The notes under the pieces: model-generated | Told to the model about the DNA's origin: nothing | The model's input: only the letters and a program-made list of their open reading frames with translations | Databases searched by the model: none | Translations under genes and position numbers: made by a program | Part shown: one piece after another, positions 35,233 to 42,831 of the stretch | Numbering within the stretch: position 1 is the stretch's first letter | How the letters are laid out: each line of letters opens with the position of its first letter | Origin: Arsenicibacter sp965247375 | GTDB lineage: Bacteria; Bacteroidota; Bacteroidia; Cytophagales; Spirosomataceae | Length of the DNA: 64,000 nucleotides | NCBI GenBank assembly: GCA_965247375.1 | Contig: CBDFHU010000014.1 | Coordinates: 1-64,000, forward strand | Direction: 5' to 3'

Positions 35233-36663
35233 ATGAAACAGCAAACCAGCATCATAAACAAGTTACCTTGGCGGCTGAACGGTATCCTGCTCCTGACTTT
35301 CATCAGCATGCTGACTGGTCGGGCACAACCCAAAAGTCAGCCGAAGCCAGCCGGTCAGTATATACTCACACCAGCCGACAACGCCTTTCTGGATAGCCTG
35401 CAACGGGATACGTTCCGGTTTTTCTGGGATACGACCAATCCTAAAAACGGCCTCGTTCCCGACCGCGCGCCTACGCCATCGTTCTCGAGCGTAGCGGCCG
35501 TTGGGTTTGGCCTGACCGCTTACCTGATTGGCACCGAACGCGGCTACATTACCCGGAAGCAGGCGGCCGAACGCGTTCTGACGACATTACGCTTTTTCCG
35601 GAACGCACCGCAAGGCCCCGCTCCGATCAACGTAGCCGGTTATAAAGGTTTTTATTACCATTTTCTGGACATGCAGAGCGGACTGCGGTTCAAGACCGTT
35701 GAGTTATCGACCATTGACACGGCCTTACTATTGGCAGGCGTACTGAGTTGCCAGACGTATTTTGACCAGAAAAACGCGGCCGAAACGGAAATCCGTAAAC
35801 TGGCCGATGAACTTTACAAAGCTGCCGACTGGACCTGGTTCCAGGCGCGTAAACCGTTTGTATCAATGGGTTGGCACCCTGAGACCGGCTTCATCAAAAG
35901 TAACTGGCAGGGTTACGACGAAGCCATGATTCTGTATGTACTCGCGCTGGGTTCGCCGACGCACCCCGTCGGCCCGGAAGTATGGCCGGCCTGGACGAGT
36001 TCATACGAATGGATGACGTTTTACAATCAGGAGCATGTCAACTTCGAGCCGCTTTTCGGCCATCAGTATTCGCATTGCTGGATTGATTTCCGGGGTATCC
36101 GGGATGCCTACATGCGGCAGAAAGGCATTGATTACTTCGAAAATTCGCGGCGGGCTACGTATGCCAACCGCGCCTACTGTGCCGCTAATCCTAATAAGTG
36201 GCAGGACTACAGCGAAACGGTTTGGGGCTTAACCGCCTGCGATGGTCCGAAAGACACATTAGCAAACGGCCGTCAGTTTTTTTCGTACCGGGCACGTGGC
36301 GCTTCTGCTCAGCGTATTGTCGATGACGGCACCATTGCCCCGACAGCTGCCGGCGGCTCCCTGGCGTTTGCGCCCGAAATCTGCTTACCGGCCCTGAAAA
36401 CGATGAAAGCCAAATATGGTTCGCAACTGTATGGCCCGCAGGGTTTCCGCGATTCGTTTAATCCAACCTATCGTTACCGGTCACCGTTTGCGTTTGGCTC
36501 CACCGAAAACGGCTGGTTCGACCGCGACTACCTGGGCATTGATCAGGGGCCGATTATCATCATGGCCGAAAACCTGCGGACTAATTTTGTCTGGAACCTG
36601 ATGAAAAAGAATCCGTATATTCAGCGGGGATTGACACGGGCAGGCTTTACACCCGTGAAATAG
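35233..36663 (+). CDS. Secreted glycoamylase-like glycoside hydrolase (GH144 type)
   Basis: 476 residues with an N-terminal signal segment (hydrophobic LNGILLLTFISML). The mature protein matches the glycoamylase-like family (PF10091) that includes the GH144 endo-beta-1,2-glucanases: DTFRFFWDTTNPKNGLVPDR near the start, then YKGFYYHFLDMQSG, VELSTIDTALLLAG, MGWHPETGFIKSNWQGYDEA and LFGHQYSHCWIDFRGI. An (alpha/alpha)6 fold is expected. Beta-1,2-glucan as substrate is inferred from the family; no porin or SusD partner is adjacent. Confidence 0.85.
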   Translation: MKQQTSIINKLPWRLNGILLLTFISMLTGRAQPKSQPKPAGQYILTPADNAFLDSLQRDTFRFFWDTTNPKNGLVPDRAPTPSFSSVAAVGFGLTAYLIGTERGYITRKQAAERVLTTLRFFRNAPQGPAPINVAGYKGFYYHFLDMQSGLRFKTVELSTIDTALLLAGVLSCQTYFDQKNAAETEIRKLADELYKAADWTWFQARKPFVSMGWHPETGFIKSNWQGYDEAMILYVLALGSPTHPVGPEVWPAWTSSYEWMTFYNQEHVNFEPLFGHQYSHCWIDFRGIRDAYMRQKGIDYFENSRRATYANRAYCAANPNKWQDYSETVWGLTACDGPKDTLANGRQFFSYRARGASAQRIVDDGTIAPTAAGGSLAFAPEICLPALKTMKAKYGSQLYGPQGFRDSFNPTYRYRSPFAFGSTENGWFDRDYLGIDQGPIIIMAENLRTNFVWNLMKKNPYIQRGLTRAGFTPVK

Positions 36664-36735
36664 TTTGGGATTAATTTTGTCCTTCCGACGTAGCCGCGCA
36701 GCCGGTGTCAAGGACAAAAAACGCAAACCAGTTAT

Positions 36736-37482
36736 ATGCCAGATCTTTTCTCCGGCCATGCCGGCTTATATGCACAATACCGGATCGATTACCCGGCCGA
36801 ATTATATGACTATCTGCTGTCGTTTACGCAGGGACGGGAGCGCGCCTGGGATTGCGCGACGGGCAACGGACAGGTAGCCACGGTACTGGCTGACCATTTC
36901 AGTCAGGTCGATGCAACCGACATCAGCCAGCCACAGCTCGATAAAGCCATACAGAAGCCTACTATCCGGTATCAGGTCAGTCCTGCCGAGCAGACTCCCT
37001 TTGCGGATCAGTCCTTTGATCTGATCACGGTAGCTCAGGCCGTTCACTGGTTCGATGTCGGGGCGTTTCATCAGGAAGTCAGACGGGTTGGGAAGCCCGG
37101 AGCAGTTATTGCTGAGTGGGGATATGGTCTGCACCAGATCGACGATGTGCTCGATCCGGTCATTCTGGACTTTTACCGGAACCGCATCGGTCCTTACTGG
37201 GACCCTCAGCGCAAACACATCGACAACCGCTATGCCCGGCTTCCGTTTGCCTTCGGCAATGCACAGACAGCGGAGTTTTCCGTCTACCGCCACTGGACAC
37301 TGGAACGGTACCTGAATTACCTCCGTACGTGGTCGAGCGTACAGACCTACATCCGGCTGCACGAAGAAGACGAAGACCGCCACGACCCGGTCGAAGCCCT
37401 CGGTGAGCGCCTGCGCGCCAGCTGGGGTGAAGGCGAACGCGAAGTACGTTTCCCTGTTTTTTTACGATCAGGAACCCTGTAG
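36736..37482 (+). CDS. Class I SAM-dependent methyltransferase
   Basis: 248 residues: opening LFSGHAGLYAQYRIDYPAEL, SAM motif AWDCATGNGQVATVL, VDATDISQPQLDKA, FDLITVAQAVHWFD, and the tail WGEGEREVRFPVFLRSGTL. This follows the Methyltransf_11 pattern seen in many trans-aconitate-methyltransferase-like proteins of unknown substrate. Its stop TAG is the TAG of the GTAGAGACGCAA repeat that follows, so the natural C-terminus may have been slightly altered. Confidence 0.86.
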   Translation: MPDLFSGHAGLYAQYRIDYPAELYDYLLSFTQGRERAWDCATGNGQVATVLADHFSQVDATDISQPQLDKAIQKPTIRYQVSPAEQTPFADQSFDLITVAQAVHWFDVGAFHQEVRRVGKPGAVIAEWGYGLHQIDDVLDPVILDFYRNRIGPYWDPQRKHIDNRYARLPFAFGNAQTAEFSVYRHWTLERYLNYLRTWSSVQTYIRLHEEDEDRHDPVEALGERLRASWGEGEREVRFPVFLRSGTL

Positions 37483-37627
37483 AGACGCAAGAACTTGTGT
37501 CTCATTGTCTCATTATCAAAATCCGGCATCTACAATTGAATTACGTAACTCTTGCGTCTCATTGTCTCATTGTCTCATTATCAAAATCCGGCATCCAAAA
37601 TTGAATGACGTTAATCTTGCATCTCAT
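37479..37627. repeat. Direct repeats starting with a GTAGAGACGCAA word
   Basis: TGTAGAGACGCAAG at 37479-37492 is followed by unit 1 (37494-37550), unit 2 (37551-37615, with one extra TGTCTCAT) and a partial third unit (37616-37627). The units share CTTG(T/C)GTCTCATTGTCTCA and TATCAAAATCCGGCATC. The array fills the gap between the methyltransferase and ada-type genes and contains the former's stop codon. Confidence 0.85.
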
Positions 37628-37633
37628 GTTTAA

Positions 37634-38461
37634 TCAGGATGCAACGTATACACTTTCCCTGAACAGCATTGACAGTTTTCGGGTGGTGCCCCAGTGATAG
37701 CCGCCTAATTCGCCGGATTTGCGGAGCACCCGGTGGCAGGGAATGAGCCAGGCCACCGGATTGTCGCCGATGGCGGTACCTACCGCGCGAACCGCTGCCG
37801 GAGCCGCTGCCAGTTGCGCAATATCCCCGTAAACCGCTACTTTGCCTTCCGGAATCTGTAGTAATGCCTCCCACACTTTCAGCTGAAACGGCGTTCCTTT
37901 CAGGTGCAGCGCCAGGGGGGCAGGCTGGCGCAGGTCGGGATTTAGCCGCAGGAGTGCCTGTTCCTGCATAGCATCGGTCTGTGGCACCAGGCCGGCATTG
38001 GGCCAAAGGCGCTGAAGCAGTTGCCCGCCCGCCTCATCATCCTCGATAAACTGGAGGGTACAAACGCCTTTATCAGTGGAGGCAACCACTACCCGCCCGA
38101 ACAGCGTATCGCCGAACTGGTACCGGATGCGGAGTGCCTGCCCGCCATCGCGGTACTCGGCGGGCGTCATGGCCTCGATACTGACAAACAGGTCATGCAG
38201 CCGGCTCGTACCCGACAGGCCGGTTTCGTAAGCCGTTTCGCTCACCGACAGGCGCTGGTTCAGCAACAACTCCTTGGCGTAATTCACGCTCAGGAACTGC
38301 ACAAACTTCTTCGGGCTCACCCCCGCCCACTCCGTAAACAGCCGCTGAAAATGAAACGCGCTCAGGTGGGCCTGCTCCGCAATCTGGTCCAGGTCCGGCT
38401 GTTCGCGGAAATGCGTCTGCAGATAGTTAATGGCTTTTTCGATGCGCTGATACGTGTTCAT
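37634..38461 (-). CDS. AraC-type regulator fused to methylated-DNA-cysteine methyltransferase (Ada-like)
   Basis: 275 residues. The N-terminal AraC helix-turn-helix domain (about 1-100: IEKAINYLQTHFREQPDLDQ, then LSAFHFQRLFTEWAGVSPKK) is fused to an O6-alkylguanine transferase domain with the acceptor Cys in VAWLIPCHRVLRKSG. It lacks the N-terminal zinc/phosphotriester domain of E. coli Ada, so signal sensing must differ. It removes alkyl groups from DNA and probably regulates its own gene. The gene has a good promoter, and its upstream region is duplicated at 42644-42719. Confidence 0.9.
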   Translation of the reverse strand: MNTYQRIEKAINYLQTHFREQPDLDQIAEQAHLSAFHFQRLFTEWAGVSPKKFVQFLSVNYAKELLLNQRLSVSETAYETGLSGTSRLHDLFVSIEAMTPAEYRDGGQALRIRYQFGDTLFGRVVVASTDKGVCTLQFIEDDEAGGQLLQRLWPNAGLVPQTDAMQEQALLRLNPDLRQPAPLALHLKGTPFQLKVWEALLQIPEGKVAVYGDIAQLAAAPAAVRAVGTAIGDNPVAWLIPCHRVLRKSGELGGYHWGTTRKLSMLFRESVYVAS

Positions 38462-38465
38462 AGCC

Positions 38466-38541
38466 TGTTGTTTTTTCTGTAAAAATACAGCCGTGGTGGC
38501 CGGGCATCAATCCGGAAATTGCGGTTTTAAACACATCTGTG
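38466..38541. repeat. 76-bp repeat, left copy (ada-type promoter region)
   Basis: Shares 68 of 76 positions with 42644-42719 in the same orientation, without gaps; the longest identical run is GGCCGGGCATCAATCCGGAAAT (38498-38519). It starts four bases after the ada-type start codon and contains that gene's promoter. Confidence 0.88.
38480..38510 (-). promoter_or_regulatory. Promoter of the ada-type gene
   Basis: Minus strand: TTGATG (38505-38510), 17-base spacer, TATTTTTA (38480-38487), differing from TAnnTTTG only at the last base. It lies 19 bases upstream of the start codon. In the right-hand copy of the repeat the same -7 box reads TTTTTTTA and would be inactive. Confidence 0.65.
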
Positions 38542-38569
38542 AAGACGGGCATTTTTAGAGAAACACACA

Positions 38570-38635
38570 TTCTATCCCTAAAATCGGGTTTCTATCCCCA
38601 AAATTTTAAGAGCGCTAAATAGAAATATAGCTTTG
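38570..38635 (+). promoter_or_regulatory. Candidate LytTR operator and promoter for the lectin/collagen module
   Basis: Two direct repeats, TTCTATCCCTAAAAT (38570-38584) and TTCTATCCCCAAAAT (38590-38604), are 20 bases apart, start to start: about two helical turns, as in LytTR-type binding sites. A perfect -7 box TAGCTTTG follows at 38628-38635 without a -33 box, as expected for an activator-dependent promoter. The repeats lie at about -72 to -38 from the predicted start. The LytTR regulator gene is at 41943. Confidence 0.55.
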
Positions 38636-38707
38636 GACTCATCCAAAAGCAGGCAGCCGAAAATGCTGATCCAGAGTAGGCACTATAAATAATCTGTTTT
38701 TATTACG

Positions 38708-39262
38708 TTGAAACAAGGTCTCATCTTTTCTTTGGCAATGCTGCTCTTAGGAGCGCTTTGCATCGTCCAATTATCGTGTAAAGGTCCACAAGGGGAGGTA
38801 GGACCGGCAGGAGCAGCTGGTCCTGCCGGTCCTACAGGCCCTGCCGGTGTGTCAGGAGTCACCGGAAATGCAAATGTAATTCAATTCACGTATGCCCCCC
38901 GATCATTCTCTAACACGGCAGGAATTATCACCACCTTGGCGCTGCCTAATACCACTACACAGGTTGCTGCCTCCAGTGCTTTCTTTGTTTATTTAGGATT
39001 CATCAATGGCACAACCCCCATTAACTGGTATGCCATTCCCGGTAGTATTCCTGATAGTGGCTCCTTCAGAACATGGCTGTATAACGCAAGTACCCCACAA
39101 GTGGCCATTCAACGGGAAACGCTTGCTGCTGCCAATGGCATCCTGCTTTTTACCCCGCGTGTAGTGATGATTCCGGCTAATGACCTCCGCAATGGCCGCA
39201 AAGCCGCTCTTGACTTCACGAGCTATAATGAAGTAAAAGCGTTCTATAATCTGCCCGAGTGA
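38708..39262 (+). CDS. Lipoprotein with short collagen-like repeat
   Basis: 184 residues using a TTG start that gives a complete lipoprotein signal (MKQGLIFSLAMLLLGALCIV then QLSCKG, lipobox Cys). Next come about nine Gly-X-Y triplets (GPQGEVGPAGAAGPAGPTGP and onward), then a beta-rich domain of unknown family. Such short collagen-like stretches form trimeric stalks in other bacterial surface proteins, so a surface or outer-membrane trimer is possible. First gene after the candidate LytTR operator and on the same strand as the next three genes. Confidence 0.75.
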   Translation: MKQGLIFSLAMLLLGALCIVQLSCKGPQGEVGPAGAAGPAGPTGPAGVSGVTGNANVIQFTYAPRSFSNTAGIITTLALPNTTTQVAASSAFFVYLGFINGTTPINWYAIPGSIPDSGSFRTWLYNASTPQVAIQRETLAAANGILLFTPRVVMIPANDLRNGRKAALDFTSYNEVKAFYNLPE

Positions 39263-39334
39263 AAATTATCCGGTGCAGTCAACAGGCAGGGTACTTGTTG
39301 CTTCCATCTTTAAGCAATCCAATTACGTTTACAC

Positions 39335-39874
39335 ATGAAAAAAAATACATTCCTATTAATACTACTTGCTTTGTTTGGTAATGTGGCTATGGCTCAGTTT
39401 GATCCGAACTACAAGGGACATTATCGCCTGAAGACTGTCTATCAGGGAGGAGAAGTATGCTTGGAAGGTAATCAGGCAGCTTCACCAACCAAAAAAGGCT
39501 TAGCGTTCATGGACAAACAACAAAACGCTGCCGGCCAGCTCTGGAAAGTAGAAGGTTCGGATAAAAGTGGCTATTACATATTAAAGAACCAGTTTCGGGG
39601 CGCAGGTGAATGCTTAGACATTACAAATGCCAACGATGCTTCCAGACCTGGATTATTGGCCGCTCAAATGCGGAAAGCGGAAAAACGGACTGGTCAGTAC
39701 TGGCTAATTGAACCGGCCGGAAATAATATGTATCGTTTAAAAACGCTGTATACGGGTAACGACAAATGTCTGGAAGGAAATGCAGCAGCAACCGGAGCTA
39801 AGGATGGTGTTGCATTTATGGATGATTGCAAAAATGTGACGGGCCAGCTTTGGAAATTTGAGCGTGTGCCATAG
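39335..39874 (+). CDS. Secreted ricin-type beta-trefoil lectin-like protein
   Basis: 179 residues with a signal peptide (ending GNVAMAQ). The mature part is three similar lobes of about 50 residues: YRLKTVYQGGEVCLEGN ... GQLWKVE; YYILKNQFRGAGECLDITN ... GQYWLIE; YRLKTLYTGNDKCLEGN ... GQLWKFE. Each has one cysteine and a QxW-type end, the hallmark of ricin B/R-type lectins. It probably binds a carbohydrate. It has no T9SS tail. A strong terminator follows, so it ends a transcript shared with the collagen-like lipoprotein gene. Confidence 0.82.
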   Translation: MKKNTFLLILLALFGNVAMAQFDPNYKGHYRLKTVYQGGEVCLEGNQAASPTKKGLAFMDKQQNAAGQLWKVEGSDKSGYYILKNQFRGAGECLDITNANDASRPGLLAAQMRKAEKRTGQYWLIEPAGNNMYRLKTLYTGNDKCLEGNAAATGAKDGVAFMDDCKNVTGQLWKFERVP

Positions 39875-39926
39875 TGATCTTCCCAAAAGCACATCGTTAG
39901 CAAAAAACGCCTGAGCACCTATCCCG

Positions 39927-39960
39927 GCCCGGTCTGACTATCGAACCAGACCGGGCTTAA
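39927..39960 (+). terminator. Terminator after the lectin gene
   Basis: GCCCGGTCTG (39927-39936) pairs perfectly with CAGACCGGGC (39947-39956) around a 10-base loop; TTAAATTTT follows. Confidence 0.85.
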
Positions 39961-40133
39961 ATTTTGCTGGTTGTGGACTAAAAGTGGTAACCCGGGGAGT
40001 TTGTTGTCGTTGGCACATAGTAAGAATTTCGAAAACCAACGCTATTGTTGATATTTGAGGGTAACCGGAAAAGCCACGGGGCAATAGTGACAATGGCCAG
40101 TTAAAAGACAGCAATTACATAAAACAACGAATC

Positions 40134-41942
40134 ATGAAATTGCTAGCTGCATTCATAGTGTCAATGATAATCGGGATTGCTACGCCTGGATGTGGCCAAC
40201 CGCTCAGTTTGACTACTTGGGAGGTCGAAAAATTGAAGCAGGAATTGGCAACATCTATGGAAGATACAAGTAAAGTGCTCAGCTTATGGTATCTGGCCAG
40301 GTATCATACCATGACTGAGCCTGACGAGGCTGTGGTCTATGCGACAGAGGCAATCACCCTGGCCCGAAAACTTGCTTACACGTATGGGGAATTGGTTTCG
40401 CTACAAGCATTAAGTTTTGTCGCAACCATAACCGGTGACTGGCAAACGGGTACTCAGACGGCTTACGATGGATTGCGGCTTAGCCAGGCAAAATACCCGG
40501 ATCTGGTAGTGGTCTTTTATAATTTGATTGCGTTAGTCTACGAAAAACAGCAAGATAGCCGGCACCGCCTGGAATGGCTGTTAAAGGCCTATCGTCACCC
40601 TCAGCTAGACTCACTGCCCAATAACGGGAAATGGCTTATTTATCACAATATTGGCGAGGTTTATGAAAACCTGAATGTGCTGGACTCGGCTATGCATTTT
40701 GCTAAATTAACCGATGTGCACTGCCGGCGCTTGAACATCCCCATCGAAGTGTCCTATGCCAATGCGATTATGGGCAGAGTTGAAAAAAAGCGAAAAAATT
40801 ATGCATTGGCGTTGAAGCACTTACGAGTGGCGATTCGTTTTTCAAGTAAATCCGGTAATCTTTTTTTGGAGTCTGAACAGTCGGTGGATTTAGCCGGCGT
40901 TTTTCAGAGGATGGGCCAACCGGATTCGGCTCTGTTTTACGCAGAAAAAGCATTAGCTGGCGGCAGGAAATTTAAAAACCTGGTACTGACAGCAAGCGCC
41001 GCTAAACTTTTATCCCAACTTTATGAACCTGTAAATCCAGCAGAAGCAATCAGATACCTGAAACTATTGCATGCTACGAATGATAGCCTTTACACAGCTG
41101 CACGAATTATTCAAACTCAAAACATTGTCAAATCTGAACAAGAACGCGAACGGGATTTAGCAGATGCTAAAAAAGAGTATGATCATTCAATCAGGCAGAA
41201 AACACTCACTATCCTGCTTATTTTTTTAGGATTGATTTCAGTAATCCTGTATAAAAATAACCGTCAGAAGAAAAAAGGAAATGCTGTTTTGTTAGCTAAA
41301 AACCGTGAAATAAACCGTCAGAAAGATGAGATTGCAAAAACTGTTGAACAAAAACAGATTCTTCTTTCGGAGTTACAACATCGGGTAAAAAATAATTTAC
41401 AATATGTCATTAGTCTGTTAGAGATTCAGAAAGAGTCCATCAGTTTCAGCACAATCGATGATCTGATTCGTAACAACCAGAATCGGATTCATTCGATTGC
41501 ATTGCTTCATAAGAAGTTGAATGTTGACGAAGGCGTTAAGGATGTTGATTTGAAACGATATGTCACTGAGCTTTCGGAGCTTGTTAAAGATTCGTATGAT
41601 ACCAGGGAGACCCATGTAACTCTGTTCACCACTTGCGAAATCGACACGCTGGCTATCTCAAAAGCACTGCCATTGGGACTGATCATTGTTGAACTGATCA
41701 GCAACAGCATGAAACACGCCTTTAAAAACCAGGCTAACGGCATCATCAATATTGAAATCCGGCAACAAGACAATGCGAAAAACAATTACCTGGGTTACAT
41801 TGATAACGGTACAGGCTTTGACTTTAATCAGCAGCAAACGAAAGGGTTGGGTATAGAAATAATAAAAGGATTGATTGACCAGCTCAACGGTAAGATTGAG
41901 ACCAGGTGCAAAAAAGGATTTGAACTAAAACTATATTTTTAA
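40134..41942 (+). CDS. TPR-containing sensor histidine kinase (HisKA_2 type)
   Basis: 602 residues. After a signal or anchor segment (residues 1-20) comes a periplasmic TPR array of about six repeats (about 30-340), one membrane helix (TLTILLIFLGLISVILY), a short coiled coil and a HisKA_2 domain with the phosphoacceptor His in ELQHRVKNNLQYVISLLEIQ. The ATPase has the N box ELISNSMKHAF and G1 box YIDNGTGFDF. The stop codon abuts the ATG of the response regulator with no gap, so they form a two-component pair. Base composition is more AT-rich than in neighbouring genes. Confidence 0.92.
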   Translation: MKLLAAFIVSMIIGIATPGCGQPLSLTTWEVEKLKQELATSMEDTSKVLSLWYLARYHTMTEPDEAVVYATEAITLARKLAYTYGELVSLQALSFVATITGDWQTGTQTAYDGLRLSQAKYPDLVVVFYNLIALVYEKQQDSRHRLEWLLKAYRHPQLDSLPNNGKWLIYHNIGEVYENLNVLDSAMHFAKLTDVHCRRLNIPIEVSYANAIMGRVEKKRKNYALALKHLRVAIRFSSKSGNLFLESEQSVDLAGVFQRMGQPDSALFYAEKALAGGRKFKNLVLTASAAKLLSQLYEPVNPAEAIRYLKLLHATNDSLYTAARIIQTQNIVKSEQERERDLADAKKEYDHSIRQKTLTILLIFLGLISVILYKNNRQKKKGNAVLLAKNREINRQKDEIAKTVEQKQILLSELQHRVKNNLQYVISLLEIQKESISFSTIDDLIRNNQNRIHSIALLHKKLNVDEGVKDVDLKRYVTELSELVKDSYDTRETHVTLFTTCEIDTLAISKALPLGLIIVELISNSMKHAFKNQANGIINIEIRQQDNAKNNYLGYIDNGTGFDFNQQQTKGLGIEIIKGLIDQLNGKIETRCKKGFELKLYF

Positions 41943-42617
41943 ATGAATTCAGAAGTGATTTTGGTGGTTGAAGATGATTTTCTGAACCGAAGATTAACGA
42001 AAAAAATTTTAGTGGAACATGGCTACCACGTTCTAGAAGCCAAAAATGCCGATGAAGCGATGAGGATTCTCCAGAAAGAATTGGTTGATCTTGCCATTCT
42101 CGACATTAACCTTGGCGACGGCGAAATAGATGGTATTCACTTAGGCAAACTGATTCATGCCAAACAACAAGTCCCGTTTATATATCTTACCGCTTACGAA
42201 AACGCCAGGGTGATCAGCGAGGCGGTTGCTACTTCACCCTATTCGTATCTGACCAAACCGTTTAAAAACAGCGATTTAATCGCTTCCGTTAAATTGGCAA
42301 TTATAAAATCGGCCAAAGAAGACCGAATCAAACCAGCCATTTTAGTAAAGGATGGAGTTTACCAGGTTGACTTGCCATTGGAAGCAATTAATTATATCGA
42401 ATCAGAGGGGAATTATCTGCTATTTCACACCGATGTAAAAGTTTACAAATCCCGTTCGACAATCTCCTGTATCATCGAATCATTACCGGCTACAAAATTT
42501 ATTCAAACGCATCGTGCCTATATCGTCAATAAGGATAAGATTCAGAAATATTGTTCTAAAAGTGTGATTGTAGGCAATACAGAAATTCCACTATCAAAGA
42601 AATATGTAGTTGAGTAG
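41943..42617 (+). CDS. LytTR-family response regulator
   Basis: 224 residues. Receiver domain (1-about 125) with the acidic pair EDD (residues 10-12), phosphoacceptor Asp in LAILDINLGDG, Thr in YLTAYEN and Lys in YLTKPFKN. A LytTR DNA-binding domain follows (about 130-224: LEAINYIESEGNYLLFHT, then FIQTHRAYIVNKDKI). It probably binds direct repeats about two helical turns apart, which exist at 38570-38604 upstream of the lipoprotein/lectin genes. Coupled to the kinase gene with zero gap. Confidence 0.93.
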   Translation: MNSEVILVVEDDFLNRRLTKKILVEHGYHVLEAKNADEAMRILQKELVDLAILDINLGDGEIDGIHLGKLIHAKQQVPFIYLTAYENARVISEAVATSPYSYLTKPFKNSDLIASVKLAIIKSAKEDRIKPAILVKDGVYQVDLPLEAINYIESEGNYLLFHTDVKVYKSRSTISCIIESLPATKFIQTHRAYIVNKDKIQKYCSKSVIVGNTEIPLSKKYVVE

Positions 42618-42643
42618 CCGATTAATATGTAATAGTCAATGCT

Positions 42644-42719
42644 TGTTGTTTTTTCTGTAAAAAAACAGCCCCGGCGGCCGGGCATCAATCCGGAAATCGT
42701 GGTTTTAAGTACATCTGTG
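42644..42719. repeat. 76-bp repeat, right copy
   Basis: Matches 38466-38541 at 68 of 76 positions in the same orientation. The copy has lost the -7 box of the ada-type promoter and, just left of it, the start codon (CAA where the left copy has CAT). It lies between the LytTR regulator and the TonB receptor genes. Confidence 0.88.
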
Positions 42720-42831
42720 CGGCCTTTCCTGTAGTTTCTCCAAAATTTTTCCCCGCCCGCCGCGTTACTTTTTCGGGAACTGCCTGATTGTATATCAGGG
42801 AACAACTCTGCCACACCATTTTTTTATCGTT

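Noticed and set aside
35233..36663. Polysaccharide utilisation locus around the glucanase
   Set aside because: No SusC/SusD pair, sugar regulator or other glycosidase is adjacent; the TonB receptor at 42832 has a DUF4249 partner instead and lies 6 kb away.
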